From Pseudomonadota bacterium (lineage in GTDB: Bacteria; Pseudomonadota; Alphaproteobacteria; Rhizobiales; Hyphomicrobiaceae), in assembly GCA_023392135.1 (NCBI GenBank), contig JAEVZQ010000315.1:1-8450 (forward strand): a DNA stretch of 8,450 nt, given 5' to 3'. How positions within the stretch are numbered: position 1 is the stretch's first letter; every line of letters starts with the position of its first letter. The position numbers were made by a program, and so were the translations under genes. A model generated the notes under the pieces. The model saw nothing but the letters and a program-made list of their open reading frames with translations. It had not been told where the DNA came from and ran no database searches. Shown piece after piece: positions 1 to 5,811 of this stretch.

Positions 1-136
1 GTCCCGGGCAGTGCTCGTGCGCAAGATGGGCGCTTACGGCCTGCCCGGCGCGCTCCGAGTAACGATAGGCACGGAATCCGAGAACCGCGCTGTCGTCGAG
101 GCGCTCAGCGCCTTCACGGCGGGGGCGGCGCGATGA
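1..136 (+). CDS. hisC: Histidinol-phosphate aminotransferase, C-terminal fragment (5' end outside window)
   Basis: Only the last 44 codons are present, read from base 2 to the TGA at 134-136. The peptide includes RKMGAYGLPGALRVTIGTE followed by ENRAVVEAL. This matches the conserved C-terminal motif of PLP-dependent HisC-type aminotransferases, in which the Arg of the LR(V/I)TIGT segment contacts the substrate carboxylate or phosphate. The enzyme transaminates imidazole-acetol phosphate in histidine synthesis. In alphaproteobacteria, paralogues next to tyrC often act on aromatic keto acids, so an aromatic aminotransferase role is equally plausible. The TGA overlaps the ATG of the next gene by 4 bp (ATGA), which indicates translational coupling with the tyrosine-pathway dehydrogenase. 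The family call is fairly safe; substrate preference cannot be judged from the fragment. Confidence 0.85.
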   Translation, partial: SRAVLVRKMGAYGLPGALRVTIGTESENRAVVEALSAFTAGAAR

Positions 137-1083
137 CCGGCCCGTTGTTTCAGCGGGTCGCCCTGATCGGGATCGGGCTCATCGGCTCCTCGATCAGCCA
201 TGCCCTGCGCCGGCGTGGGCTTGCGCAAACAATCGTCGGCAGCGCCAGGACGGAGGCGACTCGGGCAACGGCCCTGAGATTGGGCCTGGTCTCGGCTGCG
301 TACGAGAGCCCGGCCGATGCGGTGAAAGGGGCCGATCTCGTAATCCTCTGCGTGCCGGTCGGCGCTTACGGTGATGTCGCTCGGCAGATCGCGCCACAAT
401 TGGCGCGAGGGGCTATTCTGACCGACGTGGGATCGGTCAAGGGCGCTGTCGTGCGCGACGTCGCCCCGCACGTGCCGGAGGGCGTGCACTTCATTCCTGG
501 CCACCCTATCGCGGGAACGGAGCATTCCGGCCCCGAGGCGGGTTTTGCCGAATTGTTCGACAACCGCTGGTGCATCCTGACACCGACCAATGGGGCAGAT
601 CCGGATGCGGTGACGCGGCTGCAGCGCCTGTGGGAAGCCATCGGCAGCAACGTCGAGATCATGACCGCAGAGCACCACGACATGGTGCTCGCCATCACCA
701 GCCACGTGCCGCACCTCATTGCCTACAACATCGTCAACACGGCCGCTCACCTGGAGCGGGTGACCGACAGCGAGGTCATCAAGTTCTCCGCTGGCGGCTT
801 TCGCGACTTCACGCGCATCGCATCTTCGGACCCGACGATGTGGCGCGACGTATTCCTCAACAACAAGGAAGCGGTGCTGGAGATGCTCGGACGGTTCACC
901 GAGGATCTGACAGCTCTTCAACGCGCCATTCGCTACGCCGAGGGCGACAGGCTCTTCGAGCTCTTCTCAGCGGCACGCGCTATCCGCCGCGGGATCATCC
1001 AGGCCGGACAGGATACGCCGGCGCCGGACTTCGGGCGCCAGCAGGCAAAGGCGACGCTCAGCGGAGGCGGCTCGCAGTCGTGA
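133..1083 (+). CDS. tyrC: Prephenate/arogenate (cyclohexadienyl) dehydrogenase
   Basis: This 316-residue protein of the TyrA/TyrC family catalyses NAD(P)-dependent oxidative decarboxylation of prephenate and/or arogenate, the committed step to tyrosine, in the cytoplasm. An N-terminal Rossmann fold is shown by GIGLIGSS at residues 13-20, followed by DLVILCVPV near 68-76 and TDVGSVKG at 97-104. The substrate region carries HPIAGTEHSG at 124-133. SHVPH at 190-194 is near the family's catalytic His. GGFRDFTRIA (221-230) and the NN pair (243-244) are typical of the helical dimerisation domain. There is no fused chorismate mutase or ACT domain, as is usual for the short alphaproteobacterial form. 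The ATG lies in an ATGA overlap with hisC, and the stop overlaps the GTG of chaC by 4 bp, so it is the middle gene of an operon. Prephenate versus arogenate specificity cannot be decided. Confidence 0.93.
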   Translation: MTGPLFQRVALIGIGLIGSSISHALRRRGLAQTIVGSARTEATRATALRLGLVSAAYESPADAVKGADLVILCVPVGAYGDVARQIAPQLARGAILTDVGSVKGAVVRDVAPHVPEGVHFIPGHPIAGTEHSGPEAGFAELFDNRWCILTPTNGADPDAVTRLQRLWEAIGSNVEIMTAEHHDMVLAITSHVPHLIAYNIVNTAAHLERVTDSEVIKFSAGGFRDFTRIASSDPTMWRDVFLNNKEAVLEMLGRFTEDLTALQRAIRYAEGDRLFELFSAARAIRRGIIQAGQDTPAPDFGRQQAKATLSGGGSQS

Positions 1084-1799
1084 CCGAGGCCGGGCCAAGC
1101 AAGGGGACCCACGACCTGTGGGTGTTCGGCTACGGATCACTCATGTGGCGGCCGGGGTTCCAGTTCGAGGAGGCCCGGCGCGCGACACTTGTCGGCTACC
1201 GCCGCTGCTTCTGCCTGTACTCCACGCATCACAGGGGAAACGAGGACCGCCCCGGCCTCGTGCTGGGCCTCGACCGCGGAGGTACGTGCCGCGGTCTGGC
1301 GTTCCGCGTGGCTCCAGAGCGCCGGCTGGAAACGCTCGAGTATCTGGCGGCGCGTGAGCAGATCAGCGGAGCATACAGGGACACCCTCGCGCCGGTCACG
1401 CTCAAGGGCGAGCCACGCCAGGAAGTGTTTGCTCTCGCCTACATCATCGAGCGACGGCATCCCAGCTATACGGGCCGTCTGAGCCTTGCCGAGCAGGCAA
1501 GACTGATCCGCGGCGCACGCGGACTCTCCGGCCCCAATCTCGACTATCTCATCAACACGCTGGCCCATCTCGACAGCCTCGGCATCCATGAGCCGGAGCT
1601 CAGCCGCCTGCTGGGCGTGATCGGGGCTCATTTCGCACGCGGTAATTTCGGAAATGGCAGCAGCACCGGCGCGGCAGCCCTGCTGAAGATCTGCCACCGC
1701 TTACCGGTCGACGCACCGCGCCTGAAGCTGGGAGAGCGGCGGCGATTCATCCACCGCCGGCAGATCTCGGCCTGGGCGGCGCGCAGCCGTTCGACGTAG
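1080..1799 (+). CDS. chaC: ChaC-like gamma-glutamylcyclotransferase with an unusual C-terminal extension
   Basis: This 239-residue protein belongs to the ChaC family, which cleaves the gamma-glutamyl bond of glutathione to give 5-oxoproline and Cys-Gly in the cytosol. The signature is VFGYGSLMWRPGF at residues 15-27; the YGSL loop binds the gamma-glutamyl group. RGLAFRV follows at 71-77, and REQISGAY at 92-99 carries E93 at the expected catalytic acid position. A conserved-looking helical segment (GPNLDYLINTLAHLDSLGI, 151-169) closes the domain. The start is GTG at 1080, overlapping the tyrC stop (GTGA), with GGAGG about 12 nt upstream. Residues after about 188 (to the TAG at 1797-1799) go beyond the usual end of the family. 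They are basic and low in complexity, and they lie antisense to a good-looking minus-strand frame, so the tail may come from loss of the original stop. The family call is firm; the true C-terminus is uncertain. Confidence 0.85.
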   Translation: MTEAGPSKGTHDLWVFGYGSLMWRPGFQFEEARRATLVGYRRCFCLYSTHHRGNEDRPGLVLGLDRGGTCRGLAFRVAPERRLETLEYLAAREQISGAYRDTLAPVTLKGEPRQEVFALAYIIERRHPSYTGRLSLAEQARLIRGARGLSGPNLDYLINTLAHLDSLGIHEPELSRLLGVIGAHFARGNFGNGSSTGAAALLKICHRLPVDAPRLKLGERRRFIHRRQISAWAARSRST

Positions 1800-1846
1800 G
1801 ACAGCTCGGGCCTGAAGCGCCTCAGTGCCGCATAGATGATGTCCGC
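1628..1846 (-). pseudogene. Possible frameshifted 3' part of the 1822-2253 gene
   Basis: Read on the minus strand with codons starting at 1846, this frame is open to a TGA at 1628-1630. It has no plausible start of its own near its 5' end. The first residues are ADIIYAALRRFRPELSYVE, followed by RLRAAQAEICRRWMNRR, an amphipathic helix-rich peptide with high third-position G/C. Restoring one base after GCC-GA near 1847 would join it to residue ~136 of the upstream frame as Ala-Glu-Ala-Asp-Ile-Ile and give a product of about 208 residues. The part beyond about 1745 is less convincing (basic, Pro/Ser-rich) and overlaps the tail of chaC on the other strand. It could be a true mutation, an assembly error, or a chance open frame, since its third positions pair with those of the chaC frame. 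Confidence 0.33.
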
Positions 1847-2253
1847 TCGGCGCTGAGCTCGGAAAAATGCGCCGTGCGAAGGTCCAGCTCGACCCGGCGG
1901 CGCTCGTGCGCGCTGTCGGCGAGAAAGTGGACGTGGACCTGGTTGGCCCCGAGCTGCGCGCCACGGTGGCGGATTTCGGCAAGATTGAGGGATGAGGCGT
2001 CATGCTCGGTACGGCCGATCCGCAAGACGGTACGGCGCCCGTTGCCATCGCAACGCACCAGCATGTAAACGGCTTTGGGAAGCTCCGGACAGCCGATCAG
2101 GCTGAAAACGGAGTGTACGTAGCGCTGACCCGAAGCGCCGGCCCAGAACTGAAACTGCTGGGCAGCCGGTTCATTCAGAAGCTCATGACCCGGTAAGGCA
2201 GCTGCCGCTCTGGCGGCAGCAATCTGTGACAGCTCGACAATACGCGCACTCAT
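1822..2253 (-). CDS. Small hypothetical protein, probably truncated by a frameshift
   Basis: This is a 143-residue minus-strand frame starting at ATG 2251-2253, with a weak GAAGG-type ribosome-binding site about 10 nt upstream. I do not recognise a named domain. The sequence looks genuinely coding: the frame has strong G/C at third positions, and there is an alternating hydrophobic/charged pattern such as FQFWAGASGQRYVHSVFSL (35-53), AVYMLVRCDGNGRRTVLRIG (61-80) and LGANQVHVHFLADSA (101-115), which suggests beta-strand-rich structure. There is no signal peptide or membrane segment, so it is probably cytoplasmic. It ends abruptly at ERTSSMRH. Just before that stop another frame takes over with a convincing helical peptide (see 1628-1846), so the intact protein was probably about 208 residues. 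It converges on chaC with 22 bp between the annotated stops. Function is unknown. Confidence 0.6.
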   Translation of the reverse strand: MSARIVELSQIAAARAAAALPGHELLNEPAAQQFQFWAGASGQRYVHSVFSLIGCPELPKAVYMLVRCDGNGRRTVLRIGRTEHDASSLNLAEIRHRGAQLGANQVHVHFLADSAHERRRVELDLRTAHFSELSAERTSSMRH

Positions 2254-2553
2254 GCTTCAAACCCTTCGGCGCCTTACACTGCCGTTATCACCGGACTGTA
2301 GTGAACGTGACGTGTATTTTCAGCAGAAGTTGGGCCCAATCGCAGACTTTTGACGGCGTTGTGAAGATGAAATGTGTTCCTGTACAGCAATGAAACGGCC
2401 ATGCGCTCGCCTGGTTCCCCGGCTGCGAAATCCGGTCGGCGAGTGGTGACCAATTCACGAATAGCCGCATAGCATCAACGGCTGAACAATTGGTAATCGG
2501 CCATTAGTCGAAAGCGCCTTTGACACGCGCGGAACTGGACGGCGGGAGACGCG
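2254..2553. other. Gene-free spacer between nrdJ and the small hypothetical gene
   Basis: This is about 300 bp with visibly lower GC than its surroundings. It holds the 3' flank of nrdJ and the 5' flank of the 1822-2253 gene, both on the minus strand. I see no tRNA, no recognisable riboswitch, and no GC-rich hairpin followed by a T-tract. A 60-codon minus-strand open frame (2288-2470) has no coding character. The only structure I can point to is the imperfect inverted repeat at 2449-2494. A weak GATAAC hexamer just upstream of the small gene has no matching -35 element, so its promoter cannot be placed. Confidence 0.6.
2449..2494. repeat. Imperfect inverted repeat (possible hairpin) downstream of nrdJ
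   Basis: ACCAATT at 2449-2455 is the exact reverse complement of AATTGGT at 2488-2494. Inside it, AGCCG (2463-2467) pairs with CGGCT (2479-2483), leaving an 11-nt apical loop and two unpaired flanks. It starts about 60 nt past the nrdJ stop in the direction of nrdJ transcription. It could be a weak transcript-end structure or a protein-binding site. The outer stem is AT-rich and no T-run follows, so it is not a classic intrinsic terminator, and a chance origin is possible. Confidence 0.3.
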
Positions 2554-4959
2554 CTATCCGCAGCGCGAGTATCCGCAGTCCCGGCACACCCAACAGCCTT
2601 CTTCCCGCACGAAAGCAAGCGAGTTGCAGCGCGGACAGGAGCGGATGCGCTGACCAGCGCTGGCCCCAAGATTGGCCGTACCGCCAAAGCTCGGGCCGCT
2701 CTCTACTTCTGCGCCCGCTTGCTTCAGCTCGAGAAGCGGAGCGATGCCTTCACCGCGCTGGAGAAAGCCGGTCCGCAACATGTGGGTCTCGATCACGCCG
2801 CCAATTGCGGCGAGCAGGCTCGGCACATAGCGCCCGCCCATCCATTGCCCGCCCTGCGGGTCGAAAACGGCCTTGAGCTCGTCGACGACGAAGCTGACGT
2901 CGCCGCCGCGCCGGAAAACGGCACTTATCATACGGGTGAGCGCCACCGTCCAAGCATAATGCTCGAGATTGCGCGTATTGATGAAAATCTCGAACGGACG
3001 GCGCCGGCCATCCTGTTCGATGTCATTGATCGTGATGTAGATGGCGTGATCGCTGCCGGGCCATTTCAGCTTATAGGTGAACCCGGCAAGCGCAGGCTCG
3101 CGCTCCAGCGGCTTCGCCATATAGACGATGCCATCCTCGCTGCGCGATAGCTGCCGCTGGATGACTGCCGCGTCCAGATTGCCGGGCTCCTTCGATCTCC
3201 GCGCGCGTTCTTCCGCTCCAGCTTTCGGCTCCTCCGCCATCGTGCGGCTGGAGAGCACGGCACCCGTGACCGGGTTCGGACGAAACGTCGTGCAGCCTTT
3301 AAGGCCGAGATCATAGGCATCGAGATAGACGTTCTGGAATTCCTCGAAGCTCATGGCGGTGGGGCAATTGATCGTCTTGGAAATCGAGCTGTCCACGTGG
3401 CGCTGAAGCGCGGCCTGTATCTCGAGATGGGCGGACGGCGGCAACTCGGCGGTGGTCACGAACGAATCCGGAAGCGGGACCGAATCTCCAAAGCGGGCGC
3501 GGAACACCGCGTGCGCGTAATCCTCCACCATCATCTCGCGGTGGCTGCCATCCCGCTCCAGGACGCGGCGCTTGTAGAGGAAGTCGAAAACCGGCTCGAC
3601 ACCGCTCGAGACGTTTCCGGCCAGCAGCGAAATCGTCCCTGTCGGCGCAATCGAGGTGAGGCAACCATTGCGGATCCCGTTGGCAGCAATGGCCTGGCGC
3701 ACCTCGGGCGCCAGTCGCGCAACACCCGGACGCGCCAGGAACTTCTCCGCATCGTAAAGGGGAAAGGCGCCCTTCTCAGCCGCAAGCTCGGCGCTCGCCA
3801 GGTAAGCCGCCCGCTGCACATGCGCCATCCAGGTCTCGGCCAAAGCCAAGGCCCGCGGCGAGCCATACCGCGCCCCGGCGAAGATCAGCGCATCCGCGAG
3901 CCCCGTCACTCCCAAGCCGATGCGCCGCTTGGCGATGGCCTCCTTGCGTTGTGCTTCAAGCGGGTAGTTGGATGCGTCGACGATGGCATCGAGCAGTCGG
4001 ACCGCGATACGCACCCGTTCTTCGAGCCGAGTAAGATCGATGTCGGCACCCGCTTCGAATGGCCTGTCGATCAGCCGGGCCAGATTGATCGAGCCGAGGA
4101 GGCAGGCTCCATACGGTGGCAGTGGCTGCTCTCCGCAGGGATTGGTGGCGTAGATCTGCTCGCAGTAGGCGAGATTGTTCTGGTCGTTGATGCGGTCGAT
4201 GAAAATGACGCCCGGCTCTGCGTACTCGTACGTGGCGCGCATGATGCGCTCCCACAGGTCACGCGCCCTGATCGTGCGGTACACGCGACCTGCGAACACG
4301 AGGTCCCAGGGCCGGTCCTCGCGCACCGCGTTGACGAACCCGTCCGTTATCAGCACCGACAGATTGAAATTGCGCAGGCGGTTAGGGTCGGACTTCGCCG
4401 CCACGAACGCCTCGATGTCAGGGTGATCGCACCTGAGCGTCGCCATCATCGCGCCGCGCCGTGCGCCAGCCGACATGATGGTGCGGCACATCGAATCCCA
4501 GACGTCCATGAAGCTGACGGGGCCCGAGGCATCCGCCCCGATGCTTTTGACGAGCGCCCCCTTCGGGCGGAGGGTGGAGAAATCGTGCCCGATGCCGCCG
4601 CCCTGCTGCATCGTCAGCGCCGCTTCCTTGACGTTCTCGAAAATCGAGCTGAGGTCGTCCTCGATCCGGCCCATCACGAAGCAGTTGAAGAGCGTTACCT
4701 GCCGGCCGCTGGCAGCACCGGCTATGATGCGGCCCGCCGGCAGAAACTCGAAGCCGGCCAGCGCCTCGAAGTATCGCTCTGCCCAGCGCCCGCGTGCCTT
4801 CTTGCCGCCCTTCTCGACGGAAGCTGCCGTCCGCGCAACCCTGCGGAACGTGTCTTCCAGGGTGCGGTCGACCGGCTCACCGTCCGCCGACTTCAGCCGG
4901 TACTTCTGGTGCCAGATGTGCTCCGAGATCGGGCTGATGCTGAACGGGTCTGGATGCAT
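2554..4959 (-). CDS. nrdJ: Adenosylcobalamin-dependent (class II) ribonucleotide reductase
   Basis: This 801-residue enzyme reduces ribonucleotides (probably diphosphates) to deoxyribonucleotides using a radical generated from coenzyme B12, with or without oxygen and with no NrdB partner. The sequence enters the catalytic barrel at once (SEHIWHQKYRL, 12-22), and no ATP-cone precedes it. FNCFV gives C93, the first redox cysteine. NPCGEQPLPPYGAC (273-286) supplies N273, thiyl-radical C275 and E277, with C286 as the partner cysteine; the 11-residue spacing matches Thermotoga NrdJ. APTGTISLLAG (438-448) is the phosphate-binding loop. Residues ~610-735 resemble the TSCPD-type region of this family. 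The C-terminus is a zinc-ribbon/redox tail with C775, C778, C789, C792, C795 and C800. The start is ATG 4957-4959 with GGAG 6 nt upstream. The length fits the compact NrdJ type and is well below the ~1200-residue enzymes I associate with many alphaproteobacteria. All key residues are present, so it should be active. Confidence 0.96.
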   Translation of the reverse strand: MHPDPFSISPISEHIWHQKYRLKSADGEPVDRTLEDTFRRVARTAASVEKGGKKARGRWAERYFEALAGFEFLPAGRIIAGAASGRQVTLFNCFVMGRIEDDLSSIFENVKEAALTMQQGGGIGHDFSTLRPKGALVKSIGADASGPVSFMDVWDSMCRTIMSAGARRGAMMATLRCDHPDIEAFVAAKSDPNRLRNFNLSVLITDGFVNAVREDRPWDLVFAGRVYRTIRARDLWERIMRATYEYAEPGVIFIDRINDQNNLAYCEQIYATNPCGEQPLPPYGACLLGSINLARLIDRPFEAGADIDLTRLEERVRIAVRLLDAIVDASNYPLEAQRKEAIAKRRIGLGVTGLADALIFAGARYGSPRALALAETWMAHVQRAAYLASAELAAEKGAFPLYDAEKFLARPGVARLAPEVRQAIAANGIRNGCLTSIAPTGTISLLAGNVSSGVEPVFDFLYKRRVLERDGSHREMMVEDYAHAVFRARFGDSVPLPDSFVTTAELPPSAHLEIQAALQRHVDSSISKTINCPTAMSFEEFQNVYLDAYDLGLKGCTTFRPNPVTGAVLSSRTMAEEPKAGAEERARRSKEPGNLDAAVIQRQLSRSEDGIVYMAKPLEREPALAGFTYKLKWPGSDHAIYITINDIEQDGRRRPFEIFINTRNLEHYAWTVALTRMISAVFRRGGDVSFVVDELKAVFDPQGGQWMGGRYVPSLLAAIGGVIETHMLRTGFLQRGEGIAPLLELKQAGAEVESGPSFGGTANLGASAGQRIRSCPRCNSLAFVREEGCWVCRDCGYSRCG

Positions 4960-4965
4960 GACGCA

Positions 4966-4969
4966 CTCC
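4966..4969 (-). promoter_or_regulatory. Shine-Dalgarno of nrdJ
   Basis: GGAG on the minus strand lies 6 nt before the ATG at 4957-4959. It is one of the clearest ribosome-binding sites in the window. It supports starting nrdJ at MHPDPF, and thus the absence of an N-terminal ATP-cone. Confidence 0.6.
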
Positions 4970-4983
4970 GCTTGGACCCCGTG

Positions 4984-5012
4984 AGATTAGCCGGCTCGCC
5001 CGCTCACGTCAA
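4984..5012 (-). promoter_or_regulatory. Putative sigma70-type promoter of nrdJ
   Basis: On the minus strand TTGACG (5007-5012) and TAATCT (4984-4989) are separated by exactly 17 nt. Each hexamer is close to the TTGACA/TATAAT consensus. Transcription would start near 4977, giving a leader of only about 18 nt. The element sits in the 65-bp gap between the plsC stop and the nrdJ start, so nrdJ need not depend on read-through from plsC. The short leader leaves no room for a cobalamin riboswitch, and no NrdR-box-like palindrome is evident. Confidence 0.55.
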
Positions 5013-5024
5013 TTCTTTGTTCCA

Positions 5025-5789
5025 CTAATGTTCTTGTTTTGTGTTTGCCAGTTCGAGCGCGGCAGGTGGCGGATGAGGCGCCTCGGCGGCTTCTTCAATC
5101 AGGCGAGCGCACGCCGCCTCAATCCGCTCGACGAGCAACGCCTTGAACTTAGTTCGTTCCAGACCCGGACCAATCGGCTCGAGGATCTCGACGACGATCG
5201 TCCCCGGATGCCGCTTCAGGCTGCGCCGCGGCCAGAACAGGCCAGAGTTGAGCGCCAGTGGAACACAGGGGACGCCGAGGGCCTCGTAAAGAAGTGTCAG
5301 GCCGGGTTTGTAGTCCGGCGGCGCACCGGGCGGCCTCCGCGTGCCCTCCGGGAACACCAGGATCTCCCGGCCGGCCTCGGCCCGCGCGCGCGCCTCCTGC
5401 AACATCTCGCGCAATGCAACTCCCCCGGCGGTGCGCCGGACGGCGATCATGCCGAACTTGCGCGAAAACCAGCCGTAAAATGGTATGCGCATCAGCTCCG
5501 CCTTCATCACCAGTGCGGGATCGCGAAACAGCGGGATGAGGGCGAACGTATCCCACGCGGACTGATGCTTGGCTGCGACCAGGATAGGCCCCGCCGGCAG
5601 GCGTTCCAGCCCCCTCACCTCCATGCGCGTGCCGACGATCGCGCTGAGCAGCCAGACGCTCACCCTGGCGTGCAGCTTCAGGGCCCACATGGCCCACGAG
5701 CGCGGGCCAAGGAGGAGCGGGCTGCCGATCAGCAGGAAAAGGGCCGTGTTGACGTAAAAGACAGCTACGAAGACGAGAGAGCGCAGCAT
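5025..5789 (-). CDS. plsC: 1-acyl-sn-glycerol-3-phosphate acyltransferase (PlsC/LPLAT family)
   Basis: This 254-residue inner-membrane protein transfers an acyl chain to lysophosphatidic acid to make phosphatidic acid, the precursor of membrane phospholipids. A hydrophobic N-terminal segment (residues ~4-27, SLVFVAVFYVNTALFLL) would anchor it. The acyltransferase motifs follow in order: HQSAWD at 75-80 (HX4D catalytic H75/D80), KAELMRIPFYGWF at 96-108, FPEGTR at 146-151, and VPLALNSG at 176-183. The chosen start is ATG 5787-5789, with a GGAAGAAG purine stretch about 8 nt upstream. It lies 22 nt after the ydcF stop and directly before the membrane anchor. A longer frame starts at 5885 but would overlap ydcF by 74 bp and adds an Arg/Pro-rich, non-membrane leader, so I rejected it. 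It is probably the last gene of the ftsE-ftsX-ydcF-plsC unit. Specificity within the LPLAT family (including ornithine-lipid synthesis) cannot be excluded. Confidence 0.92.
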   Translation of the reverse strand: MLRSLVFVAVFYVNTALFLLIGSPLLLGPRSWAMWALKLHARVSVWLLSAIVGTRMEVRGLERLPAGPILVAAKHQSAWDTFALIPLFRDPALVMKAELMRIPFYGWFSRKFGMIAVRRTAGGVALREMLQEARARAEAGREILVFPEGTRRPPGAPPDYKPGLTLLYEALGVPCVPLALNSGLFWPRRSLKRHPGTIVVEILEPIGPGLERTKFKALLVERIEAACARLIEEAAEAPHPPPAALELANTKQEH

Positions 5790-5811
5790 CGCTGAGACTT
5801 CTTCCGGGGGA

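Noticed and set aside
34..921. 295-residue minus-strand open frame opposite hisC/tyrC
   Set aside because: tyrC on the plus strand has every family motif. The opposite frame is Arg/His/Asp-rich without a recognisable fold.
2288..2470. 60-residue minus-strand open frame in the spacer
   Set aside because: It has no ribosome-binding site, no third-position G/C bias, no recognisable motif and an unusual composition (many Trp, Thr and Cys). A chance open frame in lower-GC DNA explains it.
4960..5024. Cobalamin riboswitch or NrdR box upstream of nrdJ
   Set aside because: I looked for both because nrdJ genes can carry them. The gap is too short for the riboswitch, and no ACACTATATATAGTGT-like palindrome is present.
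3397..5028. 543-residue plus-strand open frame opposite nrdJ
   Set aside because: It lies antisense to nrdJ, whose catalytic motifs are all intact. Its composition (His/Arg/Asp-rich, no domains) is typical of a GC-rich shadow frame.
5028..5795. 255-residue plus-strand open frame opposite plsC
   Set aside because: It is the antisense shadow of plsC; it has no motifs, and the plsC acyltransferase motifs are complete on the other strand.
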